60,101 bases of DNA from B25-G16 sp964549945 (GCA_964549945.1 CAZJXD010000018.1:1-60101), one strand, 5' to 3'; shown: positions 26,455 to 35,269, counted from the first letter of the stretch. Made by a program: numbers and translations. The notes: a model not told the origin generated them from the sequence alone.

Positions 26455-26749
26455 CCCCTTTTCTCCTTTTGTATCAAACGATTAAATGATAAGAACTCGC
26501 TTTTTATGGGGCGAAGTATAGGGAGTTAGCTCTTGTGCGTCAACGACCAATATGGCTTTTTTTCCTCCCCCTCTCCCTGCTCTTTTCTTAGATGGCAGGT
26601 ATAGCAGTTGATAGTCGAAGAGGCGTAATATTTTGCTGATTCCCATTCTTACAGAAAAATGTCAAGAGCCAGTGAAGATTTAACCCTTGGCCTATAACAA
26701 AAGTGAAAATTCACGATTCAAGACCTGAACCCCAATCACATTGATCATC

Positions 26750-27166
26750 TCAAGGGCTTAAAAAGATACTCAACCGGGGTATTTGTGCAGCAGCTTGCTG
26801 CACAATTTCCATATCAGGATAGCTCTCTGCAAACTTACGCATATACTTCAGATTTCGTGCAGAGAATCCCTTCTGGTCAGGAAACTCCCGGTTGAGGTCA
26901 GCCGAGAGGCGATCGATGACCTTGGCACCCCAGCCCTCGGCTTCCTGGCGCTTTAAAGTCAGGCGGCCGATCTCCCAATAGAGGATAATCAATTCGCGGT
27001 TGACGGAAAGCGATGCTCGGATACGAGCCGCCCGGACCCGCTCTTTAATGTCTTCAAGGACTTCCAGGTAGCCCGATGGGAGCGCCAAATCGTTCGCGAT
27101 GGCGATTTCTTCCTTTCGCGGGGGCCGTTGTGCCTTCGTTTTTGCTGCGGGTTTTCTTTTCACCAT
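26750..27166 (-). pseudogene. Truncated YhcG/DUF1016-type nuclease gene, N-terminal part only
   Basis: 138 residues. The stretch SVNRELIILYWEIGRLTLKRQ, GWGAKVIDRLSADLNREFPD, KGFSARNLKYMRKFAESYPD and VQQAAAQIP is the DUF1016 N-terminal domain of YhcG proteins. Normally it continues with W-G-H-N and a C-terminal PD-(D/E)XK nuclease of about 200 more residues. Here similarity stops at QIP and the frame ends ten residues later, so the nuclease domain is gone. YhcG genes are often in defence-related accessory loci. A basic N-terminal tail is present. Confidence 0.75.
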
Positions 27167-27230
27167 GTCCGCAAGAGGTGATGTTTTTGGCTATATTGGC
27201 TGCATTGAGGGTAAGGGAAAAACACAAAAC

Positions 27231-27254
27231 CCCGCCTCTCAACCTGAGAGCGGG
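27231..27254. terminator. Bidirectional-type intrinsic terminator
   Basis: Stem CCCGCCTCTCA / TGAGAGCGGG with one bulged C and an ACC loop. A T-rich run follows on both strands (attttgattt on plus; ttttgtgttttt on minus). It sits upstream of the truncated YhcG gene. Confidence 0.6.
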
Positions 27255-27394
27255 ATTTTGATTTCATGTCATGAATCCCTCCCATGTAATGATTGCATCT
27301 GCAGAAAAGAAATAATCCCTCTAGTACCAGACTAGGTATGAAAAAGCAACTTTATATTAAAAGGGATATACGGCAAAGATTTAGGTAATTTAAG

Positions 27395-27492
27395 AAGGCG
27401 CAAGGCCTAAGGCGCATGGCGCATGGCAGATTGGGAAAGGCGTACGGCGCAAGGCGTAGGGCACAGGGCGTGAGGCGCATGGCGCAAGGCCA
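27395..27492. repeat. Long heptamer array (AAGGCGC type, 14 units)
   Basis: Fourteen consecutive 7-nt units without a phase break: aaggcgc, aaggcct, aaggcgc, atggcgc, atggcag, attggga, aaggcgt, acggcgc, aaggcgt, agggcac, agggcgt, gaggcgc, atggcgc, aaggcca. Together with its flanks it fills the 27255-27656 gap, in which no gene is seen. Confidence 0.85.
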
Positions 27493-27656
27493 TATTGAGC
27501 TGGAAGGAAAGATGGGTTCAGGTCTTGTCAGCCGTCTTTCTGGCAGGTTTAGGAGGTCATAGGTAAATGGCGTGAGGCCTTCTTTTCATTGTTTAATTTC
27601 TTCTTCCTTTATAGTCCGGACAGATCACCTGGAGGATCAGCTTAGAGGATGTGGCC

Positions 27657-27911
27657 CTATTTTTTTAAGGTGGTTGCCTTCTCAGACAACCATTCGTTAA
27701 TAAGAACATCTTCGGATTTGTTCAGCGTTTTCGCCTTTTCCTTGATGATGGCATACAAATCGCTATCGATGCCCACATACTTTTTCTTTTCCAACGAGAA
27801 TTGAAATCCGTTTACCTCTTCAACGTCGTCAAATTCCCCGAAGTCATGTTCATCCCAAAAATCGGAAGCTTCATAAATGGACATATCCTTTATATCCTTA
27901 TTTTTCCCCAT
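27657..27911 (-). CDS. BrnA/CopG-like antitoxin
   Basis: About 84 residues from ATG 27911; an upstream start at 27932 is also open. The segment DMSIYEASDFWDEHDF, then KYVGIDSDLYAIIKEKAKTL and DVLINEWLSEK, fits antitoxins that pair with BrnT-type toxins: an N-terminal toxin-binding arm and a C-terminal ribbon-helix-helix-like DNA-binding part. It overlaps the end of the toxin gene by about 14 bases, the usual toxin-first order of BrnT/BrnA. It should neutralise the toxin and repress the shared promoter. Confidence 0.72.
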   Translation of the reverse strand: MGKNKDIKDMSIYEASDFWDEHDFGEFDDVEEVNGFQFSLEKKKYVGIDSDLYAIIKEKAKTLNKSEDVLINEWLSEKATTLKK

Positions 27912-28185
27912 ACCGCTTGCTCTCACTTTCATTCATATCCCTTGCGGTAACGATGAGTGCCTTATTACCGAGCTTTCTTATGAAAAAGACAGATAGGAAC
28001 CGCCCCGCTTTGGTCTTGCCGAGGGCGTTATATAAATGCTCGCCCTCAACCTTACCCTTTTCCTTCCGAAATACCCTACATTCGCCACCCAAGACTTCTT
28101 CCACCTCAGAAGGCAGGACATTGTGCTTCCATGCGAGCTTTTCGATTATTCTATCCAGCCATATAATATCATCTATTGTAGACAA
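27898..28185 (-). CDS. BrnT-family toxin (ribonuclease-like)
   Basis: 95 residues, probably starting at TTG 28185. KLAWKHNVLPSEVEEVLGG, then GRFLSVFFIRKLGNKALIVTARDMNESESKRY, follows the BrnT pattern (K-H-x-v-x-x-x-E-x-E-V near the N-terminus; I-x-x-A-R-x-M-x-x-x-E-x-x-x-Y at the end). BrnT is a RelE-fold toxin that inhibits translation, probably by RNA cleavage. The antitoxin gene overlaps its 3' end. The 565-bp stretch upstream to 28750 has no gene. Confidence 0.75.
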   Translation of the reverse strand: MSTIDDIIWLDRIIEKLAWKHNVLPSEVEEVLGGECRVFRKEKGKVEGEHLYNALGKTKAGRFLSVFFIRKLGNKALIVTARDMNESESKRYGEK

Positions 28186-28652
28186 AGCTCAGTTCGCCTC
28201 ATCATGGATCACCATGTGTAAGTATATTGCCCGTTTGTCATGAGATTTTTTTACCAGGCTGGAAACCCTCGTATATAAAACTACAAGAATTCCATAGCTA
28301 CGTCAAGAACAACAGAACCCGGCCATAATTTGACGTTGTTGCATTCATTGACTTATCCCCTTCCAATTCCAACAGCGATTTTTCCCGGTGCGCCCGTTCC
28401 GATCATAATGGGGAGCAGGTCTGCCCCGGTGGAATAGTTATTGATTCCACCCTGGTACGATAATGCCTCCCTACCCCGTTTACATAGTCCTGCGGAATTT
28501 AACGGGGCACGCGTGGCAGGCCCTGTGTAAATAGGCTCACTTCATGAACCGTGCTTCGCAATTTCAGGGGCAAGCGGAGAACACGGGGGGAGCGAGGTTT
28601 GAAGCAATGGGCGGAAGTAAAGTTTTTTGATTGACGGGCGAAGGGGATGTTC

Positions 28653-28675
28653 TTATGCTTCTTTTAAAAGCATAA
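28653..28675. terminator. AT-rich hairpin upstream of the Mo-oxidoreductase operon
   Basis: TTATGCTT-cttttaa-AAGCATAA, an 8-bp stem with a 7-nt loop, 76 bases before the first operon gene. No T-tract on the plus strand; it could be a leader hairpin. The 28200-28650 stretch also holds GGTGGAAT/ATTCCACC (near 28430). Confidence 0.3.
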
Positions 28676-28750
28676 TCAACTTCTTATTGATTTCATCATG
28701 CACCTTTCAAATATCTTTAGACAGCTTCATCATTCAGCTGGAGGAACGCC

Positions 28751-29380
28751 ATGAAAGACCACCATGAAGAAAAAGAAACCAATCCAGGTAAAGGTATAAC
28801 TCGCCGGAGATTTCTCAAAACCGTGGGCAGCGGTGCGGCAGTGGCCGCTGCCTCGGGTGCGCTCTCCGGTTTCGGCACCGCCAATGCGGAGCCCATAAGG
28901 CCCGAAGAGATTGTCAGGGTGAATATCCTCATTAACGGGCTCCGGCATCGTCTCGTGGTAGAAGCACGCTGGTCTCTTCTGTATGTTCTTCGCGAGAAAC
29001 TCGGCCTCACCGCGACCAAGGTCGGCTGTGAAAGGGGCGAGTGCGGGGCCTGCACCGTGCTCATTGACGGGATACCCCGTTATGCCTGCATGACCCTTGC
29101 GGTGGAGTGTGAGGGAAGGGAGATTACAACCCTCGAAGGGCTCATGGAAGGCGAGCAGCTCGGTCCGGTGCAGCAGGCCTTTCTCGAGCACGATGCCTTC
29201 CAGTGCGGCTACTGTACCCCGGGGCAAATCATGTCGGCAGAGGGACTGTTGCGAAGCAATCCCGCGCCCAATCCCGATGAAATTCGCAGGGCAATGAGCG
29301 GAAACCTTTGCCGCTGTGGCGCCTATGCCCATATTACCACGGCAATAGAGCGAGCTGCCGAACTCAGGCGAGGGAAGTGA
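28751..29380 (+). CDS. Tat-exported [2Fe-2S] subunit of a PaoABC-like molybdenum oxidoreductase
   Basis: 209 residues. A twin-arginine signal (R18-R19-R20-F-L-K, then an Ala-rich core ending near A46) targets the folded complex to the periplasm. The plant-type cluster ligands are C93, C98, C101 and C113; the second cluster uses C152, C155, C187 and C189. The layout is that of E. coli PaoA (YagT) in the periplasmic aldehyde oxidoreductase. The next two genes encode the Mo and FAD subunits, so the three work as one enzyme with only this subunit carrying the export signal. Confidence 0.9.
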   Translation: MKDHHEEKETNPGKGITRRRFLKTVGSGAAVAAASGALSGFGTANAEPIRPEEIVRVNILINGLRHRLVVEARWSLLYVLREKLGLTATKVGCERGECGACTVLIDGIPRYACMTLAVECEGREITTLEGLMEGEQLGPVQQAFLEHDAFQCGYCTPGQIMSAEGLLRSNPAPNPDEIRRAMSGNLCRCGAYAHITTAIERAAELRRGK

Positions 29381-29388
29381 GGTGAATC

Positions 29389-31728
29389 ATGGCAGATCAG
29401 GAAAAAGACCTTTACTATGTGGAGGGGATTCCCATCCCGGAGACCCCCTCGCCGGGTGAACGCCCAAAGCCCTGGAAACAGACGAGGATCATCGGCAAGG
29501 CGGTACCCCGGGTTGATGCCTATGAGCGGGTGAGCGGCTCGGCTGTGTATACGGCAGACATAGTGCTGCCCAATATGCTTTACGGGGCTATCCTCCGCTG
29601 TCCCCATGCCAATGCCCGGGTGAAAAAAATAGAGATCACCAGGGCAAGAACGATGCCCGGCGTTCATGCCGTTATCAGCAGCGACACCCCTGAAGCGAAT
29701 GTCCCCTGGACGTATGGAGGCAGGAGATCCAGCTTCAAGACAAAGATCTTTGACCCCTTGTGCCGGTTTGAGGGAGAAACCGTGGCCGCCGTGGCCGCGA
29801 AAACACCCTACCAGGCCTGGGATGCGATTCGGGCCATTAAGGTTGACTATGAGGTTTTGCCCTTTGTATCGGATGAGCGGTCTGCCTTGAATAAGGGTGC
29901 CCCTGCCGTGCACAAGGGCGGCAACCTTGTAATGCAACCCCAAACATATAAGCGGGGCGATGTGGACAAGGGACTCGCCGACGCGGACGTAGTGCTTGAG
30001 CAACACTACCGTACCGAGTGCGAGGTGCATACCCCTATGGAACCCCATGGGTGTGTGGCCAACTGGGAAGGGGATCGTGTGACGATCTGGGAATCAACCC
30101 AAGGGGTTTACCGGGTCCAGTCGAGTGTGGCCGATATCCTGGGCCTGCCGCTCTCCAAGGTTCGCGTTATCGGGCACTACATGGGCGGGGGTTTCGGCAG
30201 CAAGCTTCAAGCCGGGAAATACACCATTATCGCAGCGATCCTGGCGAGAATCACGGGCCGCCCCGTAAAGATGATCCTCAGCCGGGAGGAGACTTACCTG
30301 GCTACAGGAAATCGTCCGCCCGCCAACATGACGCTCAAGGCGGGAATCAAGAAGAATGGGACGCTCACCGCCCTGGATTTTGCCTGTGTCGGCACGGGAG
30401 GGGCCTATCCTGCGGGCGGTGCCTCCGGTGTGGACTGGCAGGTTCGGGATCTGTATACATGCCCGAATGTGCGCACGACCTCCACGGACGTTTATACCAA
30501 CGCAGGCCCGGCACGGCCCTTCCGCGCCCCCGGCCATCCCCAGGGTTCCTGGGCCCTTGAACAGATGATGGATGCCCTTGCAGAGGCAATCAACATGGAT
30601 CCCGTGGATCTTCGCCTGAAGAATATACCCTTCTATAGCCAGGCACGGGCCAGTCAGCCCCCCTATACCACCACGGGACTCAAGGCATGCCTGGAGGAAG
30701 GAGCCAGGGCCTTCGGATGGAGAGAAGCCCGTGAGCGGATTGCCAAGGCAGGCAGCGATGGGCCTTTGCGGCGGGGCGTGGGCATGGCAAGTGGCCTGTG
30801 GATCGCGGGTGCCGGTGGACCGCCTTCCACCATCATCCTCAAGCTCTTTTCCGACGGGAGTGTGAACCTGAACATGGGTGCCAGCGACATCGGTACGGGC
30901 ACCAAGACGGTCATGGCCCTGGTAGTGGCGGAAGAGCTGGGGGTCAAACCGGAAGTAATAGAGATTGAGCATGCCGATACGGGCACAACGCAGTTCGCAA
31001 CACCAAGCGGCGGGAGCAAGACCGTTCCCACGGAATCGCCGGCCGTGCGTGCGGCCGCCGTGAGCGTGAAACAACAGTTGCTGGAGATAGCCGCCAGCGA
31101 CCTCAAGGTGGATCAAGCCACCCTTTCCTTCGAGGGGGGAAGCATTGTTTCCAGGAAGGACCCCTTAAAGAAAGTCAGGATCACGGAACTCTCCGGTCTC
31201 CGGAAAAGGGGGGTGGTGGTGGGCATCGGGTATCGAGGCCCAAACCCAGAAGGCAAGGCGACAAATCCCTTTGCCGCCCAGTTCTGCGAGGTGGAGGTGG
31301 ATACGCAGACGGGCGAGGTCAGGATTCTTCGGTTTCTGGGCGCTCATGACAGCGGCCGGGTTATGAGCAGGCTTACGTACGACAACCAGGTATTCGGCGG
31401 CATCACCATGGGGATCGGCTTGGCACTGACCGAGGCGCGCATCCTTGACGGAAACCAAACGGGAAAAATGGTGAACCGCAACTGGCACGACTACAAGATT
31501 CCGACGGCCCTGGACGTACCGGATAGCATGGTTTCCCTCCCTATCGACATGAACGATACAGAGGCCAACACCACGGGTGCGAAAGGCCTGGGCGAGCCGG
31601 TGACGATCCCCACAGCCGCGGCAGTTGCCAATGCGATTTATCACGCAACGGGCATACGGGTTACGACCACGCCTGTGAATCCGGTCCAGCTCTGCCGGCT
31701 GCTCGCAGGGCAGAGAAAGGAGGGATGA
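29389..31728 (+). CDS. Molybdenum-binding large subunit of aldehyde/xanthine-type oxidoreductase
   Basis: 779 residues, full length for the xanthine oxidase large-subunit family. Landmarks are GKAVPRVDAYERVSGSAVYT (start of the first domain), GHYMGGGFGSKLQAGKY and ARPFRAPGHPQGSWALEQMM (molybdopterin contacts), and AKGLGEPVTIPTAAAVANAI with the catalytic glutamate in GLGEP. It hydroxylates an aldehyde or heterocycle using water at a Mo centre (cytosine-dinucleotide form in PaoC). There is no signal of its own; it would travel with the Tat subunit. It is 8 bases after the Fe-S gene and 3 bases before the FAD gene. Confidence 0.9.
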   Translation: MADQEKDLYYVEGIPIPETPSPGERPKPWKQTRIIGKAVPRVDAYERVSGSAVYTADIVLPNMLYGAILRCPHANARVKKIEITRARTMPGVHAVISSDTPEANVPWTYGGRRSSFKTKIFDPLCRFEGETVAAVAAKTPYQAWDAIRAIKVDYEVLPFVSDERSALNKGAPAVHKGGNLVMQPQTYKRGDVDKGLADADVVLEQHYRTECEVHTPMEPHGCVANWEGDRVTIWESTQGVYRVQSSVADILGLPLSKVRVIGHYMGGGFGSKLQAGKYTIIAAILARITGRPVKMILSREETYLATGNRPPANMTLKAGIKKNGTLTALDFACVGTGGAYPAGGASGVDWQVRDLYTCPNVRTTSTDVYTNAGPARPFRAPGHPQGSWALEQMMDALAEAINMDPVDLRLKNIPFYSQARASQPPYTTTGLKACLEEGARAFGWREARERIAKAGSDGPLRRGVGMASGLWIAGAGGPPSTIILKLFSDGSVNLNMGASDIGTGTKTVMALVVAEELGVKPEVIEIEHADTGTTQFATPSGGSKTVPTESPAVRAAAVSVKQQLLEIAASDLKVDQATLSFEGGSIVSRKDPLKKVRITELSGLRKRGVVVGIGYRGPNPEGKATNPFAAQFCEVEVDTQTGEVRILRFLGAHDSGRVMSRLTYDNQVFGGITMGIGLALTEARILDGNQTGKMVNRNWHDYKIPTALDVPDSMVSLPIDMNDTEANTTGAKGLGEPVTIPTAAAVANAIYHATGIRVTTTPVNPVQLCRLLAGQRKEG

Positions 31729-31731
31729 GCC

Positions 31732-32703
31732 ATGATACCCAGCTATTCCTATATTCGCGCACGGTCCCTTGATGAGGCCATCCGTTACCTTTCAGAAGAC
31801 GGTGCCAGGCTCCATGCAGGCGGAACCGACCTGATGGGATGCCTTCGGGACCGTGTCTTTGATGTCTCAACAGTTGTAAGCATCACGAGGCTCAAGGAGC
31901 TTCAGGGCATCCGTCCAACACCGGATGGAGGGCTTCGGATCGGTTCAATGACAACCATTTCAGAAGTCGCTCGTAACCCGGCGATCAGGACGCGGTACCG
32001 GGCCCTTTCAGTTGCTGCCTCAGAGGTGGCGAGCCCCCAGCTGCGCAACCAGGGGACCATCGGGGGAAACCTCTGCCAGAAGCCGCGCTGCTGGTACTAC
32101 CGGGGAGAATTCCATTGCCTGCGAAAGGGCGGGGACCAATGCTACGCCATTGAGGGCGAGAACCAGTACCACTGCATCTTCGGCGGTGAGAACTGCTACA
32201 TCGTGCATCCCTCGGATACGGCTCCGGCCCTGGTGGCCCTGGAGGCAAGCATATGGATTGCCGGTCCCAGGGGCAAGCGGGTCGTGGCCGTGGAAAACTT
32301 CCATGTGCCCCCCGCCCGGGATTACACGAAGGAGAACGTGCTTGAACTCGGCGAGATAGTGACGGATATCGTCCTGCCGCCGCCTGCGGAGGGACTGCAA
32401 AGTTCCTACCGCAAGGTTCGTGCCCGGCGTTCCTGGGACTTTGCTTTGGCCGGTGTGGCATTGGCCACTGTTCTGAAAGGGGGCCAGGTTGCCTATTCGC
32501 GGGTAGTGCTGAGCGGGGCGGCCCCCCTACCCTGGCGTTCCAGGGAGGCGGAGCAGGTCATCAACGGGAGACGGTTAAACAGGGATACCGGGGCAAGGGC
32601 CGCTGATGCTGCGGTAAAAAACGCGGAACCCATGGAGCGGAACGGATATAAGATCCCTCTATTTCGCAGTGTCATAGAACAAGAACTCCTGGCGATTGCC
32701 TGA
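31732..32703 (+). CDS. FAD-binding subunit with extra [4Fe-4S] insertion (PaoB-like)
   Basis: 323 residues. The FAD site is HAGGTDLMG near residue 29 and GTIGGNL near 109. After it comes a cysteine-rich insert with C115, C120, C129, C137, C148 and C155, as in E. coli PaoB and 4-hydroxybenzoyl-CoA reductase beta subunits, where four cysteines bind a [4Fe-4S] cluster. Ordinary xanthine dehydrogenase FAD subunits lack it. The subunit passes electrons from the Fe-S centres to an acceptor. Gene order here is FeS-Mo-FAD, unlike the FeS-FAD-Mo order of E. coli pao. Confidence 0.9.
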   Translation: MIPSYSYIRARSLDEAIRYLSEDGARLHAGGTDLMGCLRDRVFDVSTVVSITRLKELQGIRPTPDGGLRIGSMTTISEVARNPAIRTRYRALSVAASEVASPQLRNQGTIGGNLCQKPRCWYYRGEFHCLRKGGDQCYAIEGENQYHCIFGGENCYIVHPSDTAPALVALEASIWIAGPRGKRVVAVENFHVPPARDYTKENVLELGEIVTDIVLPPPAEGLQSSYRKVRARRSWDFALAGVALATVLKGGQVAYSRVVLSGAAPLPWRSREAEQVINGRRLNRDTGARAADAAVKNAEPMERNGYKIPLFRSVIEQELLAIA

Positions 32704-32783
32704 TTGGATACTCAAGGCAGCGAGTAATGTCATTTGCGGGTCGCCCTTGAATCCATTGACTTATCGCCTCATCAATAGGAATA

Positions 32784-32848
32784 AAGGCGTAGGGCATAAG
32801 GCATAAGGCCATTTCAAGCCGAAAGCTGAAAGCTCAAAACTGAAAGGT
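32784..32848. repeat. Two adjacent heptamer arrays of different unit
   Basis: aaggcgt, agggcat, aaggcat, aaggcca (32784-32811), then gaaagct, gaaagct, caaaact, gaaaggt (32821-32848). Both keep the 7-nt period while the unit changes. Confidence 0.75.
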
Positions 32849-32890
32849 TAGTTGCTATTTCAACTCATTTCGCGACAAATCGCCTTTTTT

Positions 32891-32932
32891 ATTTTTGTCA
32901 AACCTTCCCGGATTTTTGTCAAACCTCCTCGG
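32891..32932. repeat. 21-bp tandem duplication
   Basis: Two copies of a 21-mer beginning ATTTTTGTCAAACC (32891-32911 and 32912-32932), differing at two positions. 21 is also three heptads. The gap 32704-33167 holds no gene. Confidence 0.75.
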
Positions 32933-33046
32933 AACTCATATACATATTGGCCTGAAATGAGCACCAAAAAGTACGCCTCGGCAGAATTAAAATACTACAT
33001 ATTGTGAAAAAATAGTAAAAAGTTCCCATATTTTGTGATTTTATGT

Positions 33047-33075
33047 TTGACATTTCCGTTGTTATCATTTTAACT
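33047..33075 (+). promoter_or_regulatory. Possible sigma-70 promoter
   Basis: TTGACA (33047-33052), 17-nt spacer, TTAACT (33070-33075) in AT-rich sequence about 90 bases before the first gene of a two-gene unit. Strong -35, weak -10. Confidence 0.4.
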
Positions 33076-33167
33076 AATGCGAAGTTCGTGCACCAGTCCC
33101 ATGGTGGCTTAGTGGCATTTGCGCCGGGAATGTTTTAAGACAATACAACCGCTTAGAAGCCGCGCTC

Positions 33168-33443
33168 GTGACTAAAGACGTATTAAAGGACTTCAGCATC
33201 GTAGAGCTGAAGCTCGCCATCAAGAGAATCATCCGCTGCTACATGAATGATCTGGGCAGAAAACCAACCTTAAAGGAAATCGATGCCCATTATCGCAAGG
33301 CCATTATCGAATTCTTAGGAGAACGAACGAGTTGGTTTCAAAAGGAAAAAGGAGATCCACCCGGTTCCACAAGGCCTGAGGCTGCCGCGAATAGGGCGAA
33401 AAAAGGCCTCGATGATGCCCAGCTCAAGCTCCCTAATCTATGA
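33168..33443 (+). CDS. Small hypothetical protein
   Basis: 91 residues, GTG start. Not recognised. The first 55 residues are amphipathic helices (VELKLAIKRIIRCYMNDLGR, KEIDAHYRKAIIEFLGERTSW) and the tail is charged and disordered. It lies 18 bases before the next gene, so the two are probably co-transcribed from the promoter near 33047. The start has no clear ribosome site. Confidence 0.45.
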   Translation: MTKDVLKDFSIVELKLAIKRIIRCYMNDLGRKPTLKEIDAHYRKAIIEFLGERTSWFQKEKGDPPGSTRPEAAANRAKKGLDDAQLKLPNL

Positions 33444-33461
33444 TCTCCATGAGAGGGGGAT

Positions 33462-33884
33462 ATGGACAAACGGAAGATTGCCGAGATAATTCGGAAGAGA
33501 CTACAACTGGAGGAGAAGGATTGGTCCGTTATCGAGAAGAACCCCAGGTTTCAACAACTGTTTCAAAATGCTATTGAGGCGTCGAAATATCGATTGATCG
33601 CCGAGGTGATCGACTCTACCGGATGCCATTCAGGGCACGTGGTGGGGCAGAAGCTGATCTTCGATAACTCGGGAAACCTCCTTACGAGAGAAAATCCCGA
33701 TCGCGTCTGCGCCTTCTTGATGCCTAATTTGACGGTGGTGATCAATGCCTTCTTTGAAAACCTCATGAACGGGCGAGAACCTAATGAGGTGATGTTCAAT
33801 ACCACGGGATGTTTCGATACCGGCCCCCACTGCGGCGGCTGGGGGCATGTAAGGGTGAGAATGACCGCCGAGCTGAAGCCTTGA
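33462..33884 (+). CDS. TIGR04076-like small cysteine/histidine protein
   Basis: 140 residues. After a helical N-terminus comes LIAEVIDSTGCHSGHVVGQKLIF and, near the end, FDTGPHCGGWGHVRVRM. This resembles the TIGR04076 family of uncharacterised small proteins (E-V-x-x-x-x-C-x-x-G-H-x-V-G-x-x-F ... P). The C and H residues could bind a metal. GAGGGGG lies just before ATG 33462. The function is unknown; many relatives are found in anaerobes. Confidence 0.65.
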   Translation: MDKRKIAEIIRKRLQLEEKDWSVIEKNPRFQQLFQNAIEASKYRLIAEVIDSTGCHSGHVVGQKLIFDNSGNLLTRENPDRVCAFLMPNLTVVINAFFENLMNGREPNEVMFNTTGCFDTGPHCGGWGHVRVRMTAELKP

Positions 33885-33964
33885 TTCCCGAAGGCCGAAA
33901 ACGGTATCGTCCTGCCGCTTGGAGATCGCTCCGCTCATGCGATGACAAGGAAGGGAAACCTGGA

Positions 33965-34531
33965 TCAACTGTTCAGTGCCTTCCTCATTTTTCCAAGCCA
34001 CTCCTCGCCAAACGCCCTCCGTAAGGCATCCTGGCAAAAATCAACAAGCAGTGTGTCCTCCTCTCTACCCTTTACCACTGCCGGTTTACACTCGTGATAT
34101 TGCTCAAAGGTCAAAACCAGCCCTTTACAGCCCGAGATCGTAATGGGGAACAGATGGCAGGAGAGGGGTTTAATGAAATCGATCCTTCCCTCGCGGTATG
34201 CCCTTTCAATTCCGCACTTAGCGATATCGCCATCATAGTATACGAATACGCAATCACGCCTGTTTAGACAACGCGTCCTGTAGACTCCCCCCCTTGCCTC
34301 CCAAAATCCCTTCTCCTCTATCGCAAGGATATGGTCCCGCGGTAAATATTCCTTCACGATTGGCAGGGCCTTCTCGATTTTTCCAATCTCGGATTCCGAC
34401 AGTGGTGCGCTCAGCTCACTCGTTATTGTGCAGCACGCGCCCCTGCACTGAGTTACATCACAAACGAATTTAGCCCCCACAATGTCCGGATCGAGTAATA
34501 CGCCGTCAATATAAAGAAAATCTTTACCCAT
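33965..34531 (-). CDS. DUF3109 (YkgJ-like) Fe-S/Zn cluster protein
   Basis: 188 residues. Cysteine pattern: FVCDVTQCRGACC near residue 24, then RTRCLNRRDCVFVYYDG, AKCGIERAY and LSCHLFPI. This is the DUF3109 arrangement, related to YkgJ-type putative iron-sulfur or zinc cluster proteins, with at least eight conserved cysteines. The function is unknown. It faces the preceding small protein gene convergently and lies downstream of iorB with a gap of about 90 bases, so it may be read from the ior promoter. Confidence 0.8.
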   Translation of the reverse strand: MGKDFLYIDGVLLDPDIVGAKFVCDVTQCRGACCTITSELSAPLSESEIGKIEKALPIVKEYLPRDHILAIEEKGFWEARGGVYRTRCLNRRDCVFVYYDGDIAKCGIERAYREGRIDFIKPLSCHLFPITISGCKGLVLTFEQYHECKPAVVKGREEDTLLVDFCQDALRRAFGEEWLGKMRKALNS

Positions 34532-34623
34532 GGGAATGTTTCATAGAAGATATGGGAGATACACTCCGCTCTGCCTGACCCCTGCCACTTGTACCTTTAT
34601 GCAGAAGCAAGCGCCATGCCTGA

Positions 34624-35217
34624 TCATCCAATTCGTGAGGCTGAAACGCCAAGATCAAAGGCCTTGAGGTTCGATTCCAGGAATGCCTGCTTCGTTGACC
34701 TGGCGATCGTCTCCTTGAGTGCGCCTTCCTCCAGGGAAATAACCTCACTCCCGACCAATGCCCCGAGCATCACCATATTGAGGGATAGCGGATTTCCCGC
34801 CTTCTCCGCGAGCGCATTACCGTCCAGGCTTATGAGGGAGCGAACCCTGGCTCTTATCAAATCGAGGACCTCATCGATATCGGGATAGGTCCCCTGCCCA
34901 AGCGCCACGGTAAAGGGAGGAAGGGGTTGTACATTGGTGATGACCACCGTGGTCTCGTTGCATTTGTTCAGGGCCCTCAATGTCTCGGCCGGCTCGAAGC
35001 CGATCAGGACATCGGCCTCACCCCTGGATACTATCGGGCTTGTTGCATCCCCTATCACCACATCTGTCTCCACAATACCGCCCCTCTGGGCCATTCCATG
35101 AATCTCACTGACCACTGCGGGGATTCCCGCTGCCACACACGCCTCTCCGACAAGCCGGGATACAAGTATATTCCCCTGACCTCCGACACCGACAAAGACG
35201 ATCCTTTTTGTTTTCAT
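34624..35217 (-). CDS. iorB: Indolepyruvate:ferredoxin oxidoreductase, beta subunit
   Basis: 197 residues of the pyruvate:ferredoxin oxidoreductase gamma-type fold: IVFVGVGGQGNILVSRLVGEA at the N-terminus, then SEIHGMAQRGGIVETDVVIG. With IorA it oxidises arylpyruvates (from Trp, Phe, Tyr) and CoA to arylacetyl-CoA, CO2 and reduced ferredoxin in anaerobes; in reverse it can carboxylate. It is downstream of iorA on the same strand, but 372 bases lie between them, filled by a MITE-like element and a heptamer array. Such a gap is unusual for this normally tight pair. Confidence 0.92.
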   Translation of the reverse strand: MKTKRIVFVGVGGQGNILVSRLVGEACVAAGIPAVVSEIHGMAQRGGIVETDVVIGDATSPIVSRGEADVLIGFEPAETLRALNKCNETTVVITNVQPLPPFTVALGQGTYPDIDEVLDLIRARVRSLISLDGNALAEKAGNPLSLNMVMLGALVGSEVISLEEGALKETIARSTKQAFLESNLKAFDLGVSASRIG

Positions 35218-35234
35218 CTATGGCTCCTTTGTCA

Positions 35235-35269
35235 ATTGATCATTTTCGATTGACTATTTACAATTAATC
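35235..35269. repeat. Heptamer array (ATTGATC type)
   Basis: attgatc, attttcg, attgact, atttaca, attaatc. It lies just upstream of iorB (minus strand). Confidence 0.75.

Noticed and set aside
27395..27492. CRISPR-like regular repeats
   Set aside because: The unit is only 7 nt and contiguous, with no spacers and no cas genes in the window.
28320..28750. Molybdenum-cofactor riboswitch before the Mo-oxidoreductase operon
   Set aside because: Hairpins are present but I could not fit the conserved Moco aptamer elements; a covariance-model search would decide.
30094..31116. Long open frame (340 codons) on the minus strand inside the Mo-subunit gene
   Set aside because: High-GC shadow of a certain gene; no motif, no ribosome site, odd composition rich in His, Gly and Arg.
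33100..33125. Second sigma-54 promoter (TGGCATTTGC)
   Set aside because: The GG and GC elements are only a few bases apart, not separated by 10 nt.
34660..34690. tRNA-like T-loop GGTTCGATTCC
   Set aside because: It lies within the iorB coding sequence and no acceptor, D or anticodon stems can be formed around it.
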